A DNA stretch of 64,000 bases from Cyanophora paradoxa. Lineage: Eukaryota; Glaucocystophyceae; Cyanophorales; Cyanophoraceae. Made by a program: the position numbers and the translations under genes. Position 1 is the first letter of the stretch; each line of letters starts with the position of its first letter. Where the stretch lies: assembly GCA_004431415.1 (NCBI GenBank), contig QPMI01000502.1, forward strand, positions 202,771 to 266,770. Direction: 5' to 3'. The notes below the pieces were generated by a model. The model ran no database searches. It had not been told where the DNA came from and saw only the letters and a program-made list of their open reading frames with translations. Shown piece by piece: positions 33,233 to 42,885 of the stretch.

Positions 33233-34819
33233 CTGCGCCGGCAGAGGCGCGCGCGCGGCTCGTTAACCGTCGGGGGCCAACCGCGCCGGGCAGCTGCAGC
33301 CGCAGCTGCAGCGCACGAAGCGGCCGCGGCGCGGCGCGGCGCGGCAGGCGGCCGCACCTGTCTTCGATGGACTGCCGAGTACCGGACGAGACGGCCCCCC
33401 GGTGCCGCGGGCTCGTCCCGCCCGCGGAAAACTGCGAGCGTGTGAAGGCGTGTGTGACCTAGATCCGGCTCGCTCGCATGCGCACCTTACTGCTCCCGAC
33501 ATTCGCGCTGCTTGCCACCGACTGAGAATCGCCCACTATCGGTCGCACCGGCATAGCTGCAGCTGAAAGGTCGCGGATGGTTCCAATCTTACCCTAACCC
33601 AGTTGCAAGTTGCAGGCAGGCTGACTCGTTGCCAGCAGGCTTATCGCCTCCGTAGGTAGCCAATTGCAGCTAGCTCCTGCGTTGTCCGCAGCTAGCCTGC
33701 TGAATGCGCAGTCGGTGCGCCCTCTCCAGAAGCCGGCGCCGGCGCGCTTCCACAAGAGGCGCTGCGCATGCAAAGGGTGGATCTTTGTGGGCAGTGTGCC
33801 CTTTCTATCGAGCCAGCTGTAACCGTCCGTATAACTGACTGCGACGAGCGGCCTGCGAGACTGAGAGCAACCTATCCGACGCGCGTTCAGCTGTGCTTGC
33901 GCGCATGCACTCTAACGTTGCCTAAAACAGGTTTTCAGCGGTCCAGCGGCTCAGCTGCGGGCCCCGCATGACATGCGCTCAAGTCGCTGGCATGGGTCAC
34001 CGGGTACCGAACGATTCTTGAGGAGGGGGGGGGGGGGGGGGGCGGGAGCCTGCGCCGGCCGGAGCGCCTGGCGATATGAAGCGCCAGCGCTAGCGCTAGC
34101 GCTAGCTTTAGTATCTATTAGGAATTTGAAGCCTCTCGCACGCACGCGATCATGATATATAACGATCAGCGCTAGCTCAGCAGCTGTTTACGTATACGTA
34201 TATACGTAGCCGCCGGCGCGGCGCGCGCCGCGGCGCGCGGCTGCGCTGCGAACGGATGCTGTACGCGTGCAGCTGGCGAGCCTAGGATCGAAGATGCGCG
34301 GATCCGGATGCGCATACGTATACGCGCAGTGACGCCCACGAAGGAATTGGCCTCGTTAAAAACACTAATATTAATGTGACAACGTCTAAAGAAAGTACTG
34401 TGCGAAACTCAGGCGCTGCGCGGGCTGTATATACGTGCATGTGAAAGAAGAGCGACTCTTGGAGCTCGAGGGCGCAGTCGTCGCGAGCTCCCCCAGCTGA
34501 AGAATCGCTACTGGGCTATCTTGCTCCTGGGCTAGTTCGAAGCGTATTACATGGGGTCACTGAGTCCAGCGGGCGTCACGATCGAGCGTCTGGCAAACGC
34601 GGCACGACGGCTAGACGGGTCGATGAATTCTGACTAACGAGCAGCGAAAACTACCGATCATGAATCCAAAGGAATGCGAGCGCTCAACATGATTCGACTC
34701 ACGGGGAAGTTGAAAGGAAGTATGGCGGATGCGATACAGAGAAAACGGCGCGGCGAGCGCGACGCGGAACACTAAGCGAGGGAATCGACTGCGAGAGAGG
34801 AGGCGGCGGTGGAGGCGGG
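33233..34819. other. Intergenic, with homopolymer and short tandem words
   Basis: No gene recognised. The part next to 33232 may contain the first exon and promoter of the TmcB-like gene. A run of 18 G lies at about 34025-34042, a GCTAGC tandem near 34088-34108, and TATACGTATA-type words near 34190-34210. From 34560 to 34819 lies the probable 3' UTR of the HMG-box gene. Confidence 0.5.
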
Positions 34820-36634
34820 CTACTGCTGGCCGGCGCCGTGCTCGGGGGGCCACGAGGGGAAGGCGGGGGAGGCGTCGGGGAGGGAGGCGGGGGGGAAGCG
34901 CCAGGGGGCGGGCGGGGCGCAGAAGGGGTGCTGGGGCAGCGGGGCGAGGGGCTGGAGGGCGCCGAGGGCGAGGGGCGCCTCGAACCCGAAGCCGGCGCCC
35001 ATGGGGGAGAGAGCCGAGGGGGGCAGGCCGTACACGCCCGCCCCGAAGGCGTCCTCCATGGCGAGGAAGCCCGCCGCGCCGCCCGAGGCGCGGCGGGCCG
35101 AGAGGTCGAGGCCCTGCAGCGCCGGCGTGGGGGGCGGCGCCGCGATCGAGGCGCACCGGCTGGGGAGCGACATGCGCCCGAAGGCGGCGGTGGCGGCGGC
35201 AGCGGCGGCGGCCGAGTGGACGGAAGAGGCGGAGGAGGCGTGGCGGCTGCTGGGGGCCGAGGAGAGGGGCGTCGAGGCCCCCGAGCACGAGGCTATCGAC
35301 GAGGCCGAGGCCGGCGCCAGCAGCGGGCCCCCCAACGGCCACCCGCTGCCCGCCCCCACGGGGATCAGCGCGTACGCCGGCCCCGCCTCGCCGTCGAAGC
35401 CGAACGCGGCCGGGCCGCCGGCGTGCGCGTGGCGGGTCTCGTAGTCGGGGATGGCGTGGCGGCCGGGGGGCACGGGGTCGTCGGGGATGCCCTCCCACGG
35501 CTCCCCCTTGAGGGGCGCCAGGCCATGCACGTCCATGGACATCGCGCGCCCGCGCCCCGCCCCGGCGACCGCCGCCGCCGCCGCCTCCTCCGAGGTCCCC
35601 GCCCACGACATCCGCCGCCGCTTCATCGAGATCTCTGCGCGCCGCCCGGTCGGACCCCGCCCCGGGGGGCCGGCGTGCCGGCGGGGTGCGCACCCATCGG
35701 GACGGTCTGCGGGCTGAGGCCCGAGGGGCCCGGCGAGGTCGCCCCCGGGGGCGTCCCGGGGGAGGCCTCGGGGTCCGAGGGGGACCCCGAGGGGGAGCTC
35801 TCCCCGCCCGAACCCTCGGGCCGCGGCCGGCCCTTGGCCGCCTCGGGCCAGGGCGAGGCCGAGCCGTTCGGGGGCCGGCCCCGCCGCTCCTTCTTCCGCC
35901 GCTGCTCGTGCGTGACGTTCCCTGCGGGGGCGTCAGCGCCCGGCGCCGGGGCCGGGGCGGGGCGGGCGGCGCGCATTTGAAGTCCGGGTGGCGCTCGAGG
36001 AACTCGGTGCGGACGGCCCTGGCCAGCTCCTCGTACCGCCCCTTCGTCTCCTTGCCCAGCGACCGCCACTGCCGCTCCCGCGCGTCACGCCCCGCCCCGC
36101 CCGCGCCCGCCCCGCGCCGCGGCCGGGCCGCACCTTCTCCCCTAGGAGCCGGGAGATCTGTGCGTTGTTCAGCTCCTTGTTCTCCTGCGCGCGGGGGCGT
36201 GAGACAGGGGCCGGGCCGGGCGCGCATGGTCGGGGCACCTCCTGCAGGATCTTGCGAAACTGGTTGGAGAAGATGAGGAACGAGTTCACGGGGCGCGGCT
36301 GCGCGTGGCGAGCACTCAGCGCCGGCTGCCCATCAGAGCGCCGCAGGCGCCGCGAGCGCACTGGCTGCTTGAGTGGGCCCTTCGAGTCGGGGACTTCCGC
36401 GCTGGAGACGGCGATGTAGGGGGCCGGGGGCGCGCCGGGGACCCCGTACGGCTGCCCGAAGGCGCCGGCCGGGGCGGCTGCGTTGAGCGGGAAAGCGGCG
36501 GGTCCCTGCCAGACGGCGTAGCCATGCTGGTGCGGTGGATGCGCGGGGGCGTCGGGCTCGTCGCGCGCGGCGTCGGGGCGCTCCCCGCGGGGCCTCCCGG
36601 GGCGCTCGTCGCTGAAGCGCGGGTCGGGGTCCAT
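34820..36634 (-). CDS. HMG-box DNA-binding protein (SOX/MATA-like)
   Basis: Spliced gene whose box reads PRPVNSFLIFSNQFRKILQ, then ENKELNNAQISRLLGEKWRS and LGKETKGRYEELARAV, ending in ERHPDFK. The opening RPVNSFLIFSNQ and the NAQISRLLGEKW helix resemble the sequence-specific SOX and fungal mating-type HMG boxes. A basic stretch RRKKERRGRPP with an AT-hook-like core follows, then a long Ala/Ser/Pro-rich tail ending HGAGQQ at 34820. Introns were placed at ILQE|ENKE (donor GTGCCCCG), GEK|WRS (donor GTGCGGCC), after HPDFK, and before EISMKRRRMSW (donor GTGCGCACC). The Met at 36634 is followed by an acidic, Pro-rich N-terminus. The frame stays open upstream (AFAFDDEATELD), so the true start may lie further out. 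A role as transcription factor is inferred. Confidence 0.8.
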
Positions 36635-37132
36635 GTCCAGCTCCGTCGCCTCGTCGTCGAAGGCGAACGCCGCGCCACCGAGGTGAAGGACCGCGGTCGC
36701 CGTTTTGAGAGCGGTGCTCGAAAGCGGAGGGGAGCGCCCTCCGGGATGCAGCGCGCGTTGCCTGTGCTTGACGTGTCTGCCTTCCGGCCGGACAGCGCGT
36801 CTGCCGTACGCGCGCTCACGCGGCCCGCAGCCGGACGAAGCGGCAGCGACGATCTGGAATCCACGAGCTCGTGAGCCCTTGGCCTCACACGTCTACAGGC
36901 AGATGGCTTGCCGGCGCAGCTGCTGGAAAGTCGACGAGTTCTGGATGCTTCAGAAGCTGACAGGCTTCGGAAGGATGATCAGACAACGCGCGGTCGGCCG
37001 TCGGCTGATGGAGGAGCTCGAGGCGACGTTACTACGGTTACGGAGGCGTCGAGTCTGTCGGCTACCAGCCTGGTAGCCTGCAGGGTTCTGCTTCCTCTAG
37101 CCTGGCTCTAGCTGTAGCCTATGGACTTTCCT
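36635..37132. other. Upstream region of the HMG-box gene
   Basis: Codons in frame with the HMG protein continue at least to about 36800 without a stop, so the gene may begin here. From about 36880 to 37132 nothing is recognised. Confidence 0.4.
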
Positions 37133-37140
37133 ATGTAGAC

Positions 37141-37644
37141 CAGTGATGGCATTTTTTCTAGAAACTTTTCTAAAAACAATTTCGAAATCAATTTCGAAAT
37201 TGTTTCCGAAAAGGTCCCGAGAGACCCCCTAATTAGGAATTGTTTCTATTTAAGGGGGGGTACCCTCGTTTTGCCACATTCTGCGCGAAACACGGCGAAA
37301 CAACGCATTAGAATGATAGAAAACGTGAAAGAAAGCTTAAATAACACGATAGGAGTCTATCTGAGATGTCTAGATCCGGAACTCAGCCGCCAACATGGCT
37401 GACAGGGGGTACGAGTAGTGAATTTCCCTTTTGGAATGTCGCATGTTCTGATGATCTAGAAGACACAAACTGGACAGTTTTCATTAAGGAAAGCATCAGA
37501 AGGTTAAAGGGAGCGTCAGGCATTAGCAGAAGGGCCCTCGCGAGGGGCCCCTGATTTCGGAAATATTTCGGAGATATTTCCGAAATATTTCCGAAATGTT
37601 TCCGAAATGGTCGTTTTTTGGAGAAATTCGGAATACCATGACTG
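37141..37644. mobile_element. Non-autonomous hAT-like MITE with 8-bp target duplication
   Basis: A 504-bp element bounded by imperfect terminal inverted repeats, CAGTGATGGCATT on the left and AATACCATGACTG on the right (11 of 13 paired positions match). It is flanked by the perfect direct duplication ATGTAGAC at 37133-37140 and 37645-37652. CAGTG-type ends with 8-bp duplications are the hallmark of hAT DNA transposons. The interior holds sub-terminal words TTTCGAAA/TTTCCGAAA at 37180-37220 and 37555-37610, able to form hairpins, and no transposase. Confidence 0.82.
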
Positions 37645-39420
37645 ATGTAGACCCAGACAAAGCTTTACTAAGTTAACTTGTAACTTAGTAACGTAAGTTG
37701 TAACCTGTAAGCGAGTACGCCGAGTACTAGGGTTTACGCGGGCGGTGACACTTAATTAATGCGCCAGTAATTAATGCGTTTTTGGACCCAGACCCCTATA
37801 TGCATATTAATGCGGCACCGAATTAATGCGTTTTGCAGCTTTTTGCCTGCGGTTGGGGGGTACATTACCGTACATACAGCAGTTTCTATAGCGTTTCGAT
37901 ATTAATGCGGTCCCAAATTAATGCGTTTTGCCAGTGGAAAACGCATTAATTTGGGACCGCATTACTTAAGTGCGCGCATTACTTAAGTGTTACACGGTAG
38001 CTGCAGCCTGCAGACTCTGCCGATCACTGATGAGACTCATGCCATGATGAGAGCGCGCCGGCATGGGCCGGCGTGGCACCGTTTCAAAGTGTTTGCCGCC
38101 GCCGGCGTACGGTCAGTGGCGCAGTGGGTCACCGGCCCGAAACCGGGTACTAGGGTTAGTAGGGTAGCGAGCCTCGGAGTCGTAGGCTCGTAGCGAGTCG
38201 CGCGAGGCCGGCCGGCGCTCTCGCCGAGTCGAGTCGACTCGCCGAGTCCGACGGTCGACTCGGCGATCGCGAGCCTGCGGCTCGCCGCTCCAGGCTCGCG
38301 CGCGCGCGCGCGCGGGGCCGATCGCTGCGAATGTGCGACGCTGCATGTATGCGCAGCGGTAACGTTAACGTTATGAAAATGGCGAGTAACTTAAGCTTAG
38401 TAACTTACTAAGTTAAGTAACAGAGCGATTCAAAATGACGCAGTCTCGGAGGGTAAAGGGCCAATGCGCCTGCGACATCTGGCTTGATCTCCGCCGTTCG
38501 TCTTGGATGATTGTAACTAGAAGGTTTCGACTCTAACTTTCGAGTCTTTCCTACTCTTTCGACTTGAACCTACAGGTGTCAAAAAAGTTTAATGGCTATA
38601 GACGAAATAGGTGAATGCTATTCCAGTGATAATTGTTTTAACAGAGAACTCTTGCGACGTCGACCGAACCGAACGGGTGCCGCACGTGCATGCGCATACG
38701 GGTGCGCCCGCGGACTCCGGGATCCGGCCCGCGGCCTGGCGCGGCAGTCAGTGCTGTCATTATACCGTGTGACACTCCATTATGACGGTCAAATTTATGT
38801 CGTTATAAAACAAGCCCACACTCACGTGTGGTAAGCCCTGCCAATGCATGCCTGCTCCCTCATGATCAGCCTCCCTGGGACGCTGTCTCAGAGAGTCTGT
38901 CTTAGCGTGAATGAGGCTTAGTGGGCTGCGCTCGGTAGGCGTAGACCTGGCCCTGCACCGTACTACGGTAGGCTGCACGCCGCTCCGGATCCGCCGCCTC
39001 CGTGCCTAGGCCTGCGGGTCCGCCCCAGGCCCCGCCCGAGGAGGGGGTAGACAGGCCGGTAACTAGAGAGTTCTATAGCGCCAGAAGTATATGATATGCA
39101 TGTGCCTTGTGTCTACGCATAGCGGGGCGACGGGGGCACCTCAGAAGCAATGAATGTGGTCTCGTGCATGTGAAATGGCCGCAGCGCACGCTCAGGGACG
39201 CGGCCGTGCAAGTCGCGTTCTGCATATAGATGTAGCTAGCATGGGGCGGGCGGCACTGCACGCAGGGGTGGCGCACGTCGATTCTGTGCGGCCCCAGGGA
39301 CGGCGCAAGGTCTATACGCATCGTGGTGCATGCCAGTGCAGGCGCGAATTCCGAAGCAGGACGAGTGCGCGTCGGTTCGGTACCGTAGTACGTACCCCCC
39401 ACTCTAATAGCTGCAAGAGC
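37645..39420. other. Repeat-rich intergenic DNA
   Basis: No gene supported. It contains several TTAATGCGTTTT words (37760-37970), a perfect palindrome listed separately, AAGTTAAC/GTTACTTA inverted words near 37668-37700 and 38378-38420, GAGTCGA self-complementary words near 38220-38270, and a (CG)n run near 38298-38315. The last few hundred bases may be the promoter of the integrase gene. Confidence 0.5.
37903..37964. repeat. Perfect palindrome, 27-bp arms, 8-nt loop
   Basis: Arm 37903-37929 (beginning TAATGCGGTCCC) is exactly reverse-complementary to 37938-37964, with loop GCCAGTGG. It lies among other copies of the word AATTAATGCGTTTT. It could be a cruciform-forming site or the terminal part of a small MITE; no function can be read from it. 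Confidence 0.9.
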
Positions 39421-41317
39421 ATGGTGCGCCCCAGCGGGCTGGACGAGCTTTTAGCTTCTCGACTTCGCGAGCTCGTAAATGTTCAGAAGCTTCGCGTTCC
39501 AGCGATGCTGGTAGCTTTGCGGACGGATCCGGAGCAGCCCATTAAGCTGTCTCGGACGACACTGCGTTCCTACCTGCGGCAGTTAGGCTTGTCGACTTGG
39601 CATTGGGTTTCGAAATCCGAATTGGAGAAGCACGTGCGCGCAGCCTCGAGCTCGGAGCTTCGCGGCGGCAACTGCGGCAAATCTGTGTATGGGACGCTGC
39701 GTGCAGCGAATCACGGGAAGCTTTTCGCTGGACAAAAGCGCATCAAAAAAGCTCTAGCGAAAGTCGATCCAAAAGGGCGCGACCAGCGCCTCCTGCAGTT
39801 CGGCAAGCGGAGCCGGTGGGTGATTCCGCGCGCCCCCTACTTCGGTCCCTACGTCGGATGGAGCATGGGAATCGACCAGGCAAGCGTCTGTGGACGCGGT
39901 GCGCGCGGAATGTGAAGCATGAACTGATGTCGCGCGAACGCGCTCACACAGAATGAGAAGATGCTGACGTGGCTGGGCGTGTGGATTGAGAACGCCATCG
40001 ACAACTCGTCCTCCATCGTCATGGCCACTCGAGTCTTCCAGTCGCGTTCTACAAAGCAGGGGCTTGAGATCTACTAGTGCGCATCCACCGCCCCATGGCC
40101 ATTACAAACTGTTGCTCTTAAAATTAATATTGATGCCCCATGGTCACTTGCAGTTCGGCACTCCGCAATTACGGGGTCCCCGAACAGCTCAGCTGCGATT
40201 CAGGGTGCGAGAACAGGCTTCTTCGTACCGCGCACGTGCGCCGCATGTCCAGTCGCACCCCCACACATTTCTGCAGTCTTACTTGAATTTTCACAGGCAT
40301 ATGTGATTGAGAAGACAAATGCAGCTCTCGATCTACTGAATGCCGACCCAGCATGGGTTGCTGAGCACGGCATCATTCAGCCCATTGACCTTTCTGCTCA
40401 GCGAGCACAGTACAACCTACACTACGACAGGGAGCCCGTGTGGGAAGGGGAGTCCTTCCGAAACGTCGTCGCTGAGCGGTACTGGCGGTGCGGTCGCGGC
40501 GGCAGTCCCGCTTGGAAAATTAAACGTTTTAAAATACAAAAATGGCTATGGTAATGATTTAGATTATATGAGAATGCAACCTAAGACGGCGCTACGAAAT
40601 CTGCAACGCTTGTGCAACGCAACGACCAACCCTTGCAGCAACGCTTGAGCAACACTTGCGTTGCACTTTCGTTGCCAATTGCGTAGCACTTGCGTTGCAC
40701 TTGCGTTGCACAATTACGTTGACATTTGCGTAACACTTGCGTTGCACTTGCGTTGCACAATTGCGCTGACAATTGCGTTACGACAGGCAACCAAACATGA
40801 ACGCTGCAGCGCACCTCACTCGAGCTGCAGAGATGCTTTTCAAGATGGGCATGTACCGGATGTGCGGATCGAGCTGCGAAATTATCTGCAATGTAAATAG
40901 TGTTCAGAATCTCACATGCCACTGCGCAGGAACGACCCTCTGATGTACTTCTCCATGTCGAAAGCGGCCATCTTTCTGCTCGAATTCGGGCTTGAGCTTG
41001 AGCGGGTCAGCTGGAACGAGCATGTCAACACAGGGAGCAAGGAGACGGGTCAAAGGGGCCGTCCCAACAAATGGTAGTTATAATTGAAATGCACATGTAT
41101 AATTATGGTGCGCTTAAAACCGGCTAAATTTGGAATTCGCAGGCTCGAAAGGCCAGGTCTTAACCGCCTTCGGCCTCTGCTTATCCGTCTTCCATCGTAC
41201 GAGGAGATGCTGGAGCTTCATTTCGAAAAGAACCCGAGATCCAAGATTGTGGGGACAGACTCGGATCCCCGCCTTCGGGATCCTGTTGCTCCGCAATTCA
41301 GGTGCGATAAATATTGA
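39421..41317 (+). CDS. Spliced rve-type (DDE) integrase-core protein
   Basis: Multi-exon gene. The first exon (Met 39421, MVRPSGLDELL) carries an N-terminal helical region, the RIKKALAKVDPKG segment that precedes the core in this family, and GPYVGWSMGIDQ. A GC-AG intron (39883-39951) joins this to NEKMLTWLGVWIENAID, giving the family motif D-Q-N-E-K (first catalytic Asp). The next exons carry YGVPEQLSCDSGCEN (second Asp, ~40170-40220), then SFRNVVAERYWR (candidate catalytic Glu, ~40455-40490). After an intron rich in TTGCGTTG repeats come a short FKMGMYR segment and NDPLMYFSMSKAAI...WNEH...GRPNKW (40930-41075), then a C-terminal exon with PSYEEMLELHFEKN. All three acidic residues appear present. 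The gene either stops at 41315-41317 or is spliced onward at 41302. Probably transposon-derived. Exon phases were fitted by eye. Confidence 0.68.
40598..40790 (+). repeat. TTGCGTTGCAC minisatellite inside an integrase intron
   Basis: Tandem units of about 11 bp (ACTTGCGTTGC), organised into a ~54-bp higher-order unit present twice at about 40685-40785. It lies wholly in the intron between the candidate catalytic-Glu exon and the next one. Related words recur at 41935-42040 and 43620-43780. Confidence 0.8.
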
Positions 41318-42074
41318 GAATAGCCGCAGTCTCTCCAGCTTGTATAATAAATCCGGTTTCTGACTGGTTCCATTCCCGATCCATGGCCAGGGCGACTCGA
41401 GATGCTTTTTTCGACGCATCGTTCCCAGACAGGCAGGAGATGTGGAAGCGGGCGGTGAATTTTGGAAGAGATACTACAAAAGAAGATGCACCTGGAGTAG
41501 AGTACGCGCGGTCACCTCTATCGGGGCTGCCCCTGCTGTTTTGCACGCAGTTAACTTTGAATTCTGAATTGCTGTCAAGATCTAGATATCCAGATGCAGC
41601 AGAAGGATGGTTGGAGTGGATGGCAGCAGCTCCCGCGAACGACCTGGCAGCGCGCACTATGCGCGAACACGTGACCTATTTCTTTTTCAATGCATCAGCC
41701 TGGCAGTATTGAAGAATCTCATGTATGAGTAAATTTAGTTCTAGTAGATCCGGTAGATCCAGATATAATGCACTAGTTCGAAATGCAGTGTACTTTGTAG
41801 TATACAACAAGAGAAATATCTGGACATGGAAGCGCATATACACCAGGGGCAGCACGTGGGGCACATGCATGGGCACATAGATAATACTAATCGCAGACCA
41901 AGGTCATTGCTGATGTCCTTCCATGGTCCTTAGAGGACATACATTTGTGTTACGCAATCCGCAACACATGCGTTGGGATTGCGTAACGCATGCGTTGCGG
42001 ATGCGTTGTGTGCTAGGTTGGAGGTTTCAACGCATGCTTAATGAAACGAAGCGGAAGCTTACATTTGTTATACA
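41318..42074 (+). other. Possible further 3' exons of the integrase gene; AACGCA repeats
   Basis: An open stretch at about 41370-41530 (DAFFDASFPDRQEMWKRAV) ends at a CAG-G boundary. Another at about 41600-41700 (GWLEWMAAAPANDLAARTM) follows an AG acceptor. They could be 3' exons of the integrase or an independent fragment; I recognise no domain. From 41935 to 42040 lies a third cluster of GCGTTGCGGATGCGTTG-type words. Confidence 0.3.
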
Positions 42075-42470
42075 GGGATTTAGAATCTATGCGATAAGTT
42101 GGGTGCGCCGGGTGCGAGGCACGAGGTCTGCCTCGAGGTAATCAGGGGGGCCACATGAGGGGTTGGGCCTGCGGAACCGCTGCCTGTCACCCCATGGTGG
42201 GCCCCACGCCTGAATCGGGCAGTCGAGAAACAATATGCTACAAACAAGGATCCATAATCTATAAGATGAGCTGGGGTCGCCGGGTACGAGGCACGAGGTC
42301 CGCCTCGAGGTAGCGGGGGGGGGCCACCTGAGGGGATGAGCCCACGGAACCGCGGCCTTTCACCCAAGGGCGGGCCTCGTGCCTGAATCGAAGCACTGCC
42401 AAAGAACAATTATTACACTGGGATTCAAAATCTATGAGATGAGCCGGGGGCGCTGGGCGCCAGGAGGATG
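42075..42470. repeat. ~173-bp tandem satellite, about 2.3 copies
   Basis: Copies start at about 42075, 42248 and 42420. Each opens with GGATT(T/C)..AATCTATG/A and ..GATGAG and continues, where present, with GGCACGAGGTC(T/C)GCCTCGAGG and GGGCC.C.TGAGGGG. The third copy is cut after about 50 bp. Confidence 0.85.
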
Positions 42471-42885
42471 GCCAGAGCAAGACGAGGGTGCCATGTGCCA
42501 CCCACAGCAGGTTCCATTGTAAACTGAATATCTTTGGATAGAAAGTAGTTATATTCTGTCGGAGGGTATCATGAGAACGGCAATAAAAAGAGCTTTCAGG
42601 ATATATAAAAAAGTTGGGACTCGCAAATTAATCTATCCCGGAAAAGGCCGCCGAAACGTCTGACGAGCTCACAAACCTGAAAACTAAACCTCACCCGAAA
42701 CTGTCATCATGAAAACTGACCAACGTGGTTGACTTCAGTACCACTGTTGAACATAATGTATATTGCATTAAAGGCTTAAACATGCCTCATTTGTCACTCA
42801 TAGACCAGCTCGGGTTTGGCACCGTCCGTGAATGCAACCTTTGCAGAATCAATTAGCACATATATAGGGTATATAAATAAATACA

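Noticed and set aside
33590-33610. TTACCCTAACCC as telomeric repeat
   Set aside because: Less than two units, in the middle of unique DNA between genes.
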